DNA from: an uncultured Verrucomicrobia subdivision 3 bacterium
GTDB lineage: Bacteria > Verrucomicrobiota > Verrucomicrobiia > Limisphaerales > UBA11358
Direction: 5' to 3'
Assembly (NCBI GenBank): GCA_903944085.1
Contig: CAJAQO010000094.1
Location: 1 to 57,808, forward strand
DNA length: 57,808 bases
Every line of letters begins with the position of its first letter. The first letter of the stretch is position 1. The translations under genes and the position numbers were made by a program. The notes below the pieces were generated by a model. It had not been told where the DNA came from, did no database searches, and saw only the letters and a program-made list of their open reading frames with translations. Below, in pieces: positions 20,552-30,025 of the stretch.

Positions 20552-23500
20552 TCATAATTTCAAGCGATAGAAACTAGTCGGCCGCGTCGCCGGCACCGTG
20601 ACTTGGTAAACGCCGTTGGTTGCGGCGACACTATTGGTGACGGCAACCCAAGTTCCGATCACCAAGTTAGTGGTGGATTGCAGAGTGTAGCTGGCCGGCG
20701 TGTTGGTCGGCCAAGTGATGGCAAGGTTGCCGCCGGACACCGTGATGCTCACCGGCGGCGGCGGCTGCAGCCCGTAAACATTCAACCGGTTGGCAAAGGT
20801 GGCCATGTAAACTTTTCCGTTCGCCACGGTGGGCGCGGCAAACTTGGCAAACTTGCCGACGGTGTCCCGCGAGCTGATTTGCTCTGAATTCCAAAGCTCG
20901 GTTCCCACATTCTGGGCGTTGTAGGCATGCAGAATTCCGGGCAACACCTGCTGGTTGGCATCACCGCCGACCTGATGCACGGCCCAAATGATGGCGCTGC
21001 CGGCATTGGTGCCATTGGCTGAAAGCGCCAGAATGCCGCCGGGCTGCCCGGTGGGAGCCGCCGTCGGGCTTTGGGCGAAAGCGGGCAGCGTGAATTTGCC
21101 GGCGCCTCGGTTGAAAACGTATTGTTGCAAATACACCGAGGACGGCCAAAGGTAGCCATACGAAACTCCCGGTCCGTCCCACCAAACCGCACCGCCGTGG
21201 ACTTCATCCGTCGTCACCGGGAAACTCTGAAGGACGTTATTGTTGGTAGTCGTGGAACTAGTCAAGCCGCCCATGCTGTCGCGGTTTACCAAATAGACCA
21301 TGCCTTCTTTGCCGCCGGAGAAAGCGAGCGTGGTGCCGGGAATCAGCAGCAACCCGCCGCAACCGAGGTCAATGTCGCCATTCTCCAACGTCTGCCAGTT
21401 GTAAGGCGTGAACCAGCTCGCGACGGTCAAATTGGTGCCGCTGCGGGCGAGCTTGAGGAAACTCTCGCCGCGATTGGGGCCGCCGTTCGTGTCCACCGTG
21501 CCGTTGCCGACCACCAGATAAAGATTTCCGCTCGCGTCAAACGCCGGAGCCTGGCCGCTCATCCAAATGCCGCCGTCGGAGCCATTGGGCGTATCATTGA
21601 AAACGGCGACGCGTTGCAAAGTGGTTTGATCGTAACCAATGACCCAGCCGTGATACGGACCGTTGTCGCAGTGCGAGGACCAACTAATGTAAACCGTGCC
21701 GTTCGCCAGCACCAAACCCGGCCGCTGATTTTGGCGAATCGGATCAAAGGTGATGACGCCGCCAACATTGCCGTCCCCCGTGCCCGGATAGGTTGCGGTG
21801 ATGATCACCGGACTGTTGGGCCGTTCGGCGCCGCTGGACACGTCCAGCGCGTGCAGCCGCTGCACAAAACTGGTGCCGTTTTCTTTCGTGCGTGCCACCA
21901 GATAAATCGTGCCGGCCACCGGATCGATGACCGGCGTGCCGACGATGCCAATGTTCCCGCTAAAATCCTGGTAATTCCCGCCACACGCGCCAATCGCGCT
22001 CATGTCCGTGTTGGCCGGGGCCACGATGTTTGGCGGATTAATAAAACTGGTGGTCCAATACGGCGTCGCCACCAAGGCATTGTCCGCGTCAAACGCGTAA
22101 ACGCTGTCGTTGACGGTCGCGACGATGACGAGGTTGTGCGTGCCCCGGCCCAAAATATTCACGTTCGTCATCACCAGCGGCTGGGCGTAAATCTGATCGT
22201 CCACATTGCGGCTGAAGATCAGGCCGAACTGGTTGGTGTTGACATTGGTGACGTTGAGAAAACTCTCGTTCAAATTCATGCCGGTGCGGCCACCGTCATT
22301 GTGCTGGGTCAGCACGGCAACGAAGGACGACGGCGAATTTGTCGCCTGCGTGGTGAAAATTTGCGATGGCGCAGCCCAGGCGAGACCAGCGGAATTCGTT
22401 GCCGCAGCCGTGAAGAAATAGGATGTGTTGGGTGAAAGTCCGGTGACGGTTTCCGCGAAAGCGCCGGCCTGCTGTCCCAACGAAATGCTGTGCGCCCAGG
22501 CGCTGGAATTTGTCCCGCCATTTGCGGTGCCGTAAAACATCGTCACGGTTGGCGTCTCGCCGCCGGTCAAAATAATCTGGCCATTGAGCGTCGCGAAATT
22601 TGCCTGGATATTGCTGGCCGGCGCGTTCGTCACCACCGCCGCCGTCAACGACGGCGTCTGAAAAGCGGCCGTCGGCCTGGCCCAATTGGTGCCGGCACTG
22701 TTGACCGCCCGGCTGGTAAAATAATAAACCGTGTTGGGAGTCAGCCCGGAAACGGTTTGGGTAAAACTACCGACCTGAAAGCCCAGGGCGATATTTTGCG
22801 CCCAGGCGGAGGCATTGGTGCCGCCATCCGCCGTCCCATAATAAATGGTGATGGCGGGAGTTTCTCCGCCCGTGGCCGTGACTTGGCCACCAAGCGTGGC
22901 CGCGCGTGCTTGAATGTTGGTCGCGGGCAGATTGGTCACAGCGGCGAGGGCAATTGCCGAGGTTGGCAGTCCGCTCACGGCGTAAATGGCGGTGGCGTTG
23001 GCCGAGGAAGCTTTGCCAAAAGTAAGGCTGGCCAGCGGCTTGTTCGTCGCGCCCAGCGCCGCCGCCAGATTAATCGTGGTTTGATAAAAACGCGGATCGC
23101 CGTTGGGACCGCCGCTGGTGGCACCGCTGCTGATGTTGATGCGGTCCACTCCCTGCAACGCGAAGCCCGGATTGAAAAACCAGTCTTGCGCGTTGTAGTT
23201 GGTGACATACGAACTGCCGTCGGTGAAGTGCAGCGTCAAAGTGCCGGTGCTCGTCGAGGCGGCGGCTCCGGAGTTGGCGAGGACGGCAATGCGGCTGAAG
23301 GTGTTCGGTGCCAGCAATGTCAGGGTGCCGGAAGTCAGGCCGGTTGCACTGCTCAACACCAAGGCATTGCTGCCGGTATAAGGCTGAAACTGAAAAACCG
23401 TGCCATCACCGAACGCGCTGGTAAATGAGCCCGACGCGGGCAAGCCGTAGGATTTGCCGGGCAAGCCACTTTGATAAAACGCCGTGCCTTCGCCCGGATT

Positions 23501-23662
23501 AAATTCCACGGCGTAACTGCTGTAAGACGGACCAGCGGCGGTCTTCTCAATCACCAGATCGCGATTAAAACCAGTGACCGCGACCGGCGTCATATTGGTG
23601 ACAGCAAACATGGGGCTTGGCAAAAAAAAACCTAACACAAATCCCAATCGGAACGTGTTCAT
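20552..23662 (-). CDS. Secreted protein with FN3-like domains and PQQ-type propeller
   Basis: 1,036 aa from the ATG at 23662, chosen because a signal peptide begins there (MNTFRLGFVLGFFLPSPMFA). Order: an unnamed ~215-aa beta-rich module (20-235; FYQSGLPGKSYGLP, NAQDWFF, FYQTTINLAA) also found in the 24734-27754 product; two FN3-like domains (about 241-440; VTNLPATNIQA, YYGTADGGTN, NTVYYF); a PQQ-type beta-propeller (448-965; [48 protein letters not shown]); and a C-terminal domain ending TSFYRLKL. The FN3-propeller pair is paralogous to that of the giant protein at 8542-17139, but no haem domain follows. No quinoprotein catalytic residues can be assigned. Likely surface or extracellular. Confidence 0.85.
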   Translation of the reverse strand: MNTFRLGFVLGFFLPSPMFAVTNMTPVAVTGFNRDLVIEKTAAGPSYSSYAVEFNPGEGTAFYQSGLPGKSYGLPASGSFTSAFGDGTVFQFQPYTGSNALVLSSATGLTSGTLTLLAPNTFSRIAVLANSGAAASTSTGTLTLHFTDGSSYVTNYNAQDWFFNPGFALQGVDRINISSGATSGGPNGDPRFYQTTINLAAALGATNKPLASLTFGKASSANATAIYAVSGLPTSAIALAAVTNLPATNIQARAATLGGQVTATGGETPAITIYYGTADGGTNASAWAQNIALGFQVGSFTQTVSGLTPNTVYYFTSRAVNSAGTNWARPTAAFQTPSLTAAVVTNAPASNIQANFATLNGQIILTGGETPTVTMFYGTANGGTNSSAWAHSISLGQQAGAFAETVTGLSPNTSYFFTAAATNSAGLAWAAPSQIFTTQATNSPSSFVAVLTQHNDGGRTGMNLNESFLNVTNVNTNQFGLIFSRNVDDQIYAQPLVMTNVNILGRGTHNLVIVATVNDSVYAFDADNALVATPYWTTSFINPPNIVAPANTDMSAIGACGGNYQDFSGNIGIVGTPVIDPVAGTIYLVARTKENGTSFVQRLHALDVSSGAERPNSPVIITATYPGTGDGNVGGVITFDPIRQNQRPGLVLANGTVYISWSSHCDNGPYHGWVIGYDQTTLQRVAVFNDTPNGSDGGIWMSGQAPAFDASGNLYLVVGNGTVDTNGGPNRGESFLKLARSGTNLTVASWFTPYNWQTLENGDIDLGCGGLLLIPGTTLAFSGGKEGMVYLVNRDSMGGLTSSTTTNNNVLQSFPVTTDEVHGGAVWWDGPGVSYGYLWPSSVYLQQYVFNRGAGKFTLPAFAQSPTAAPTGQPGGILALSANGTNAGSAIIWAVHQVGGDANQQVLPGILHAYNAQNVGTELWNSEQISSRDTVGKFAKFAAPTVANGKVYMATFANRLNVYGLQPPPPVSITVSGGNLAITWPTNTPASYTLQSTTNLVIGTWVAVTNSVAATNGVYQVTVPATRPTSFYRLKL

Positions 23663-23812
23663 CAGCACAACGGTCGCCCGCAGTGCCCGGTTCGGAGTCC
23701 GGCATTCGCTGACTGACTGCCCGGCAAAATTCATGCAATTCATTGGCGCAAACCAGTGTTTAAAAGAGCTTAAGCATTGCATTAGCCTAACCGTTGGTAA
23801 AGCGTATAACGC

Positions 23813-24488
23813 TCAACTTGTGAACGTGCCCGCCCCGCTCTCCCAATTTGCCGCCGGAACGGTCGCCAGATAGCCGGCGCTGGCGCGATAATTTCCCAGT
23901 CTGAACATGAGGAGATTCGTGCCCGAATGACCGAGGGCCGTCAATAAAATGCCCGCCGTTGGTCAGCGAAGATATCGTGCGGCCGGGTGCAAACGTCTGG
24001 TTCGTCTCGTCGAAACGCACGAGCAGTGAATAATCGTTCGTGTTTCCCGTGGCGGTGGTGTGGCCGGTCTTGCAGACGATGTAAAAATTGCCGTTGTTGC
24101 TGCCTCCGGCGGCGGGGACGTTGAACGGACCCATATCCACATTGGCCGGCACGATGGTCAGCGCAACATTCGGACCGCAGCTGTTGGTGAAAAAGTTCAG
24201 GATCAGGCCGGTCAACGGGTTGGTGCTGGTGCGCCACGCCATCGTGTCGCCGAACAGGAAATTGACCCGGCCGTCATGCTCAAACGAACAGCCGAGGTCC
24301 GTGCCGCCGACTTGATAGCGGCTAAAAGTCTGGTTGAGCAACGGCAGGCCGGTTTGCCGATCCGTGTTGGTGGCGAAACTGGCGGCGCCGTAGTTCGTCC
24401 CCTGTTCGCCGATGAGTGGCTGGAGTTTGATCGAGGAATTGGTAATCCAAACGAGCGCCAGCTTGAAAATCAGGTTTGCGGAACGCAC
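23813..24488 (-). pseudogene. Frameshifted, truncated DUF4185-like gene
   Basis: The GTG-started frame reads VGGTDLGCSFEHDGRVNFLFGD-type sequence (the entry blade of DUF4185 domains) through GGHFID, then becomes low-complexity. Directly at that point (about 23937) another minus-strand frame continues sensibly as ALGHSGTNLLMF, GNYRASAGYLATVP and WESGAGTF before a TGA at 23813. A 2-base loss (or 1-base gain) restores one reading. Even so corrected, the product lacks the second half of a normal DUF4185 domain, and no signal peptide is visible at the N-terminus. It sits just upstream of the propeller gene at 20552-23662. An assembly error could explain the frameshift but not the missing C-terminal half. 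Confidence 0.7.
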
Positions 24489-24733
24489 CGGATAACATAG
24501 CAGTTAACCGCCCGCCTTAAATTACTGACAATGTAATGAAACTGAACGGGTCTTTATTGCCGTGCTTTTATTGGATCATTCTGAATCGAAACCGCCAATG
24601 ACCGGAAGTTAGCTTACCGACACAATTTTTGCGTTTGGCAAACCCCCATTTATAACAACTCTGTTGTTTGCTTGTCGAAGAAGGCTCACGTTGACGAGCA
24701 AAATAACAAGGCATGCAAACGCAACCCCGCACT

Positions 24734-27700
24734 CTATTGCGTGCGGATGCGGTAGAATTTTTGCGGCTGGTTGGGCGTCACCGTGGCGGGCGAGGCGGAA
24801 ACATTGGTGCTCCACGGGCCGGCGAGATTGGTTGCTTCGAGCAGTTTGCCATTGCCGGGCCAGCTTAAAACGAGGTTTGCCCCGCTGACTGCATTGGTCA
24901 GCGTCACGTTGTAAAAGATGCCGGTGGCCGCGCTGTAAAGCGTGGCGATCTGATTCGTGCTCAGAACCTGCTGATACAGGGTCACGTCCGAAATGCTGCC
25001 GCTGAAAAAGCCGGTGCCGGTCTGGATGCTGCCGATGCGCAAAGCCGGTGGGTTGGTGCGCACGCCGGTCGGGCCGGTCGTGCTGGTGTCAAATTTGCCA
25101 TCAATGCAGATCGTCATCGCGCCGCTGCCGGCGTCGCGGGTGACCGCGACTTGATGCCAGACATTGTCGCTGATGTTTTTGACGGACGGCAGCGTGGTGT
25201 CGGGATTGCCGACGCCGAATCCAACTTTGGTGCCCACGAGCGCCACGCCGAAATCGCCGGTGGTGCCGCTCACTTCGCCGTCCACCAAACCTTCGCCGTT
25301 ATACCAGTTAGGCGTGCCGCCGCTGGCAGTCGTCCGCACCCAGAAGACGATGGAGAAATTGGTGTTGCCGATCAACCGGGGAATCTGCGTGTAGCCGGAG
25401 GAGCCGTTGAAAGTGACGATGCGATGCGGATTGAAAAATCCCGCGCCCACCGCCCCGCCAGTGGTGAGCGTGCAGCCGCTGGCATAAACGCCATTGCTGC
25501 CTTGGACGAGTTCATTCGCAATCGTGCCGGAAGTTTCGTTCAACGGCCAGTAAGCCAGCGGATTCGCGGCGAACGCCCAGCCCAAATACGAACCAGGCAT
25601 TGCGCTCACCTGGGTGGTGTTGGGGCTTTCATTGGCAACGCCGACTGCGGAAACGACGAAGTAATAAACTGAGCCGTTGGCCAAATTGCTGACCGTGCAA
25701 TTTGTGCCGGGCACACTGGCGACCGTGATATAGCCGCTGCCGCTGACGGAAGATTGTTTGAGGTTGTAATTCGTCGCGCCGGCGGAAGCATTCCAAACCA
25801 AGCGCACGGTAGCATTGGTTCCGGGAATCGCGGTTAAACCCGTGGGCGTTTGCACCGGAATGCTGGTGGGCATTCCGCTGACGGCAAAGATGGCCGTGCT
25901 TTCCGTCCCACCGGCACCCGCACGATTGGAAAATGTGATGGAAGCAATCGGCTGAGCCAGACCGAGCGCGGCCAGATTCACCGTCGTCTGATACAGATTG
26001 GGATTGGAACTGCCGTTGTCCTCGATGGTCAGGCTGGTGCCAAGCTGGAGCCGCCCGAAGCCTTGGATGGCGACGTTCGTGACCACATAAAACCAGTCCT
26101 GACAATTGAACGCGAACGCCTGGCTCCTGGTGCCGTTGGTGAAATTCAAAACAAATGTCCCTTGCCCGCCACCATTGGCGGAAGCGGCGAGGATCGTCAG
26201 CGAATTCAACGCATCTTGATTGGGCAATGTCAGCGTGCCGGACTTTGCGTAAGTGTCGCCCAGGATCAATGCGTCCGCGGCGCCGTATGGACCTAATTGA
26301 AACGCCGTGCTGCTGTCGGCCAAGCTGGAAAAAACACCGTTCAATGGCAGGCCGCGCGTGCTGCCGCTCAAACCCTGTTGGTAGAAACAATAATTATTAG
26401 GGAGGTCGAACGCCGTCGCGCCGGGACTTCCCGCAGTGGCATTGTTGCTCGCCAGCAAGGCCGCGTTAAATCCACTCAAAGCGACGGGCCAGTTCGCGAC
26501 GGCGGTGTTCAGCGTGAAAGTGCGCGGGATGGGAACGGCCGTCGTCTTGTTGCTGAAAACAATGCTGGCGGAATAATTGCCCAACGCCAGATTGGTCGCA
26601 ATCGCCGGATTCAAACTGACGCTGACATTCGTGGCAACGCCGGCGGCATTCGTGCCGAGCGTGGTGGAAACGGTCAGCCAGCTTGAGGTGTTGATCACGC
26701 TCCACGAAATCGCGCTGGCGCTGGCGTTGGAGAGCGTGAACGGAGTGCGCATCGGCAGCGAACGCAAGTTGAAGGCGGTGACGCCGGAAAAACCCGTCGT
26801 CGGCGTAATCACCAGCGGGTCCACCGCGCGATTGATGGCCAGCGCATAATCGGCCGGCGTGCCGCCGCTGGTGTTGGCCGCGATGTTGTCATACAGCCAC
26901 ATGAAACCGCCGGGAATACCATACGCAGCACGCCAGGCGGTCATTTGCGTCTCGACCTGGCTGGCTGTGCTGCCGGACGGATCGGAGGCGACACCCCACA
27001 TGCCGGGCATCACTTTCAATCCGCTAAAATAACCGTTCCAAGTGCCGGGATTGTTTCCCGCGCCGCCGGCATAACATTGGAGATACACGCGATCCACGAG
27101 ATTGCTGCCGAGTTGATTATAGACGCTCTGCCAGAAACTGGGATTCGTATAAGGGCACAGCGTCACTTTGTAGCCGATGGAAGAAAGCATCAGGCCAAAT
27201 TTCACCGACGTGGTCACGTCGTATTGGGTTTCGTCGTCGTAATCAACCGCATCGGCGCCCGTGGCATTTTTCAACGCGAGAAAATTTTTATACAAAATGC
27301 TGTCGGTGTTCGTGCCGTAGGCGTTCATCAATGTCAGCAGGTTGGCAAAATCATTTCCACCGCTCGGCGCGGAGCCGACCGACCACTCAATTCGATTCAC
27401 CGTCGTCGGCGCAGTTTTCAAAGTGGCCAGTTGCGCGGGCCACGAGGAATTGCCGACGTAAACTCCGTTGGATACCACCAACTGATCGTTATAGATCAAG
27501 TTACCTGAAGTCGAATCCACATGAATCGTCCAAAGCATCACCGTCGTGTAGCCAGATGCGCGCAACGTGTTCATCGTGGCCGTGCCGCCGGTGTAAAACG
27601 GGCCGCCGCCGAAAATCGTGGAGGCAGCCACCGCCGCCGACGGTGCCGCAAATAACCAAATCAGACCTAGGAGCAAAAGCGGATGGCAAACTTCATCCAG

Positions 27701-27754
27701 TAACTTAAAGCTCCGTCTATGCCACCGGGTAGGTTTTCGATTAAGTTTGTGCAT
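24734..27754 (-). CDS. Secreted GH18-like protein with BACON-like, FN3 and LamG domains
   Basis: 1,006 aa from the ATG at 27754, after which comes a long signal peptide (hydrophobic LLLLGLIWLFAA, cleavage near AVAAS). An N-terminal domain (about 44-310) opens with IFGGGPFY and contains D168-A-V-D-Y-D-D-E175, a full match to the chitinase GH18 signature DxxDxDxE with Glu 175 as the predicted acid. Strands such as VMLWTIHVD and GGFMWLYDN fit a TIM barrel. Then a BACON-like domain (about 313-410), the unnamed ~200-aa module shared with the 20552-23662 product (421-630), FN3 (633-715), LamG/concanavalin-like (about 723-935; YWPLNETSG, FSIVFWVRTT, WHQVAVTRD) and a C-terminal domain ending FYRIRTQ. 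Likely a secreted chitin- or peptidoglycan-type glycan hydrolase or binder. The catalytic call rests on one motif. Confidence 0.8.
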   Translation of the reverse strand: MHKLNRKPTRWHRRSFKLLDEVCHPLLLLGLIWLFAAPSAAVAASTIFGGGPFYTGGTATMNTLRASGYTTVMLWTIHVDSTSGNLIYNDQLVVSNGVYVGNSSWPAQLATLKTAPTTVNRIEWSVGSAPSGGNDFANLLTLMNAYGTNTDSILYKNFLALKNATGADAVDYDDETQYDVTTSVKFGLMLSSIGYKVTLCPYTNPSFWQSVYNQLGSNLVDRVYLQCYAGGAGNNPGTWNGYFSGLKVMPGMWGVASDPSGSTASQVETQMTAWRAAYGIPGGFMWLYDNIAANTSGGTPADYALAINRAVDPLVITPTTGFSGVTAFNLRSLPMRTPFTLSNASASAISWSVINTSSWLTVSTTLGTNAAGVATNVSVSLNPAIATNLALGNYSASIVFSNKTTAVPIPRTFTLNTAVANWPVALSGFNAALLASNNATAGSPGATAFDLPNNYCFYQQGLSGSTRGLPLNGVFSSLADSSTAFQLGPYGAADALILGDTYAKSGTLTLPNQDALNSLTILAASANGGGQGTFVLNFTNGTRSQAFAFNCQDWFYVVTNVAIQGFGRLQLGTSLTIEDNGSSNPNLYQTTVNLAALGLAQPIASITFSNRAGAGGTESTAIFAVSGMPTSIPVQTPTGLTAIPGTNATVRLVWNASAGATNYNLKQSSVSGSGYITVASVPGTNCTVSNLANGSVYYFVVSAVGVANESPNTTQVSAMPGSYLGWAFAANPLAYWPLNETSGTIANELVQGSNGVYASGCTLTTGGAVGAGFFNPHRIVTFNGSSGYTQIPRLIGNTNFSIVFWVRTTASGGTPNWYNGEGLVDGEVSGTTGDFGVALVGTKVGFGVGNPDTTLPSVKNISDNVWHQVAVTRDAGSGAMTICIDGKFDTSTTGPTGVRTNPPALRIGSIQTGTGFFSGSISDVTLYQQVLSTNQIATLYSAATGIFYNVTLTNAVSGANLVLSWPGNGKLLEATNLAGPWSTNVSASPATVTPNQPQKFYRIRTQ

Positions 27755-27970
27755 CGAGATAATATAACCGTGAACACTCATCACAGAAAGCGGCAATTCG
27801 TTGGGGCAATTCCTTATTCGCTTCGGTGGATGGCGAGTTGATAAATGCGCTTGCAAACTCCGCACAACCATCGAAGGTATGCCAGTCCGAATTGAAGGCA
27901 AAATTGGAAATACTTGGATGCCGTTTTCGCCATGACCTATTTGACACTTCAGGATACGACCTGTAATAAA

Positions 27971-28237
27971 TCAGAAGAGCAGGTCAACCGGGTAATCCAG
28001 CGGAAAAATATCTTGCTGGTCAAGCAAGCCCACAATCGTTTTCAAAGCCTGCTTGGCTTCCTCAAAAGAAACCTTCGCCAGACTCCGATTCATCTCGTAG
28101 CGTTCGCGCGCCTGTGGCCAATTTTCCATGAACGATTCTAGGCCGAGGCAATCCACCAGACGCGATTCACAGGCCAGCCGGAACTCTTGGCCAGCCTCGG
28201 CCCAAAACACGGCATTCCCAGCGGGACGCGCCCGCAT
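27971..28237 (-). CDS. Small hypothetical helical protein
   Basis: 88 aa from the ATG at 28237; a longer frame to 28306 would run through a perfect 15-bp inverted repeat, so the shorter start is preferred. The sequence is helical and charged (AVFWAEAGQEFRLACESRL, SFMENWPQARERYEMN, VSFEEAKQALKTIVGLLDQQD) with no signal peptide or membrane segment. I do not recognise a family. Codon use looks normal and no overlapping gene competes. It stands alone between the GH18-like gene and a repeat-containing spacer. Confidence 0.5.
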   Translation of the reverse strand: MRARPAGNAVFWAEAGQEFRLACESRLVDCLGLESFMENWPQARERYEMNRSLAKVSFEEAKQALKTIVGLLDQQDIFPLDYPVDLLF

Positions 28238-28247
28238 AATTCGCGCC

Positions 28248-28279
28248 ACTGTCCTGCCGCCTACAGGCGGCAGGACAGT
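28248..28279. repeat. Perfect 15-bp inverted repeat
   Basis: Arms actgtcctgccgcct and aggcggcaggacagt are exact reverse complements separated by 2 bp. It lies just upstream of the small ORF at 27971-28237. No T-tract follows on either strand, so it is more like a REP/palindromic unit than a terminator. Confidence 0.8.
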
Positions 28280-28822
28280 CCCATCTTCCCATGCCTTTAC
28301 GGACAAACAAGGTTAGATGGCAATTCAGATACAAGACGAGGTGACGAGGCTCATTTTAATTTCGGATTGGCGATTGCGAATTGCAGATTTTTAGTCAGAG
28401 ACTCCTCACGTCGCCGCCTACGAGCTTGGAATGGGGAGCGCGCCCGTCCCGGTTGCCGTTTTCGGCCACGCGCCAAAAACCGTTTCCCAAAACCGAATGG
28501 TTCCAAGCGTATCCTTCAAAGGTCGCCGGCCAACCTTCAAAGGGAACCGGAGGATTGGGACATGGCAGCGCCGCCCACAGAACCCCAAACCAAAATGAAT
28601 TCCACCCCATCGAGGCGGCACATTCCGCCTGCAAGCCAGACGATGTCGCTGCTGACGGAGCTTGATGCGTTGGCGTTGCCGATGCTACAACGATGCCAGT
28701 TCTACGGTCTTGAAAAATCCCGGTTCCCGCCGGGAGTTCAACCATCCCAATATCATCACCTATTTTGCGATCCGGGGCCAAAGTGATTGCTCAATTTTAA
28801 TTTTCCGGTATAAACCCGCGCG
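28280..28822. other. Spacer with heptamer array and possible dispersed repeat
   Basis: About 540 bp without a convincing gene. It holds a degenerate 7-bp array (28363-28390: cggattg, gcgattg, cgaattg, cagattt) and a stretch at about 28430-28620 open in several frames, with ccttcaaagg repeated 21 bp apart (28513, 28534). The opposite-strand 128-aa reading (28395-28781) has no recognisable domain. I consider it repeat DNA rather than a gene. Confidence 0.45.
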
Positions 28823-29479
28823 ATGTTGAAACACCTTTTTCAGCCCTTGCTCGATTGGTATCAAACCGCGCTCGAAACCGGCGGCTATTGGGTTGTCGGC
28901 CTGCTGATGACGTGCGAAAGCTCTGTGCTGCCGTTGCCGAGCGAAAGCATCATCCCGCTCGCGGCGAGTTGGTCGCACACCGGCAAAATCTCCATCGGCC
29001 TGCCGGGCATCGTGCTCGCGGGCGCGCTTGGCTCGTGGCTCGGCGCGACGATGGTTTATTGGCTGGCGCGGCTGGCCGGGCGGCCGCTGCTGGAACGCTA
29101 TGGCCGTTTTATTTTGATCACGCCGGAAAAAATTCGGAAAAGTGAAAACTGGATGTCGCATTACGGCGCGGCGGGCGTGTTCGTGGCGCGGCTGCTGCCG
29201 GGCGCGCGGCAACTGGTCGGTATTCCCGCCGGCATCGCGCGGATGAATTACCTGACGTTCGCCAGCTTCACGCTGATTGGCTCAGCGATTTGGTGCGCGG
29301 TGCTTTGCTATGTCGGCATCAAGGCCGGTCAGGACGAAAAGCTGATGCACGGCGATTTGCAGCGCATTGTCGTCTGGCTCGGCTTGGCGATGATCGTGCT
29401 GGGCGGACTGTATTATTTCTTCGTCCACCGGCACTTGGCGGCGGGCAAAGCGGAAAGCGGAAAGCGGAAAGCGGAATGA
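28823..29479 (+). CDS. DedA family membrane protein
   Basis: 218 aa. A typical DedA/VTT protein: an N-terminal helix, the ESSVLPLPSESIIPLAA re-entrant segment, a Gly-rich helix LAGALGSWLGATMVYWLARL, the conserved R.LPGARQLVGIPAG motif (about 132-147) and two C-terminal membrane helices. DedA proteins act in the inner membrane, several as undecaprenyl-phosphate or phospholipid flippases. The last eleven residues (GKAESGKRKAE) are encoded by four copies of the heptamer aaagcgg and are unlikely to belong to the family fold. It stands alone on the plus strand, with a convergent DUF4870 gene downstream. Confidence 0.9.
   Translation: MLKHLFQPLLDWYQTALETGGYWVVGLLMTCESSVLPLPSESIIPLAASWSHTGKISIGLPGIVLAGALGSWLGATMVYWLARLAGRPLLERYGRFILITPEKIRKSENWMSHYGAAGVFVARLLPGARQLVGIPAGIARMNYLTFASFTLIGSAIWCAVLCYVGIKAGQDEKLMHGDLQRIVVWLGLAMIVLGGLYYFFVHRHLAAGKAESGKRKAE
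29447..29474 (+). repeat. Heptamer repeat aaagcgg, 4 copies, in the dedA 3' end
   Basis: Four perfect copies read through the last codons of the DedA-family gene and end 5 bp before its stop. The same heptamer, also four copies, lies inside ribD at 53139-53166. Confidence 0.85.
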
Positions 29480-29497
29480 TTTTTCGCCGCGCCGCGC

Positions 29498-29950
29498 TCA
29501 CTTAACAAATTCGAAGCTGTAAGGATATTTGTAATCCGCGCCGTTGTTGGCCTTGATGCCGGCGATGATGGCGAAAACCAGTCCCGCGAGAGCGATCAGC
29601 ATCACCACCGGAAACAGCAGATAGCCGACGCAGAAAAACGACAACACCACGGCAGCGGCGCCGCCCACAAGCACGGCGAGCGGCACGGTGATTTGAAAAT
29701 TCAACGCCGCCTTACCGTGAATGTCCACGGATGGAAACTCGTTTTTCTTGAGCTGCCAAACGATTAGCGGTCCAAGAATATTGCCGAACGATGGAATGAC
29801 GAAACCCGCCAGCGCGCTCAAATGGCAAAGCCTGTTCCACATGCGCGCCTGGTTTTCGGGGCTGGGCGGCGGCGGGGGCGGCGAGCTTGCCGGCGTGGCG
29901 GGTGGCGGCGGCTCAATGGGCGGTGGCATTTGCGTTTGATTTTCAGCCAT
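29498..29950 (-). CDS. DUF4870 membrane protein
   Basis: 150 aa from the ATG at 29950, preceded by an AAAGG Shine-Dalgarno match about 7 nt upstream. A Pro/Gln-rich cytoplasmic tail (1-38, with PPPPPP) is followed by the DUF4870 (Tic20-like) core: MWNRLCHLSALAGF, then IPSFGNILGPLIVWQLKKNE and HGKAALNFQIT, and two or three membrane helices. It ends ADYKYPYSFEFVK, the typical family end. The function of this family is not established. It converges on the DedA gene with an 18-bp gap. Confidence 0.9.
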   Translation of the reverse strand: MAENQTQMPPPIEPPPPATPASSPPPPPPSPENQARMWNRLCHLSALAGFVIPSFGNILGPLIVWQLKKNEFPSVDIHGKAALNFQITVPLAVLVGGAAAVVLSFFCVGYLLFPVVMLIALAGLVFAIIAGIKANNGADYKYPYSFEFVK

Positions 29951-30025
29951 CAGTTGCCTTTCGCAAAGTTTCCCTTGAATACGCCGGTTCAAATTTCAAG
30001 GCAAGCTTTTTAACCGGTGAAAATT

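Noticed and set aside
28395-28781. 128-aa minus-strand frame
   Set aside because: No recognisable domain, overlapping open frames and repeat content; treated as possible repeat DNA.
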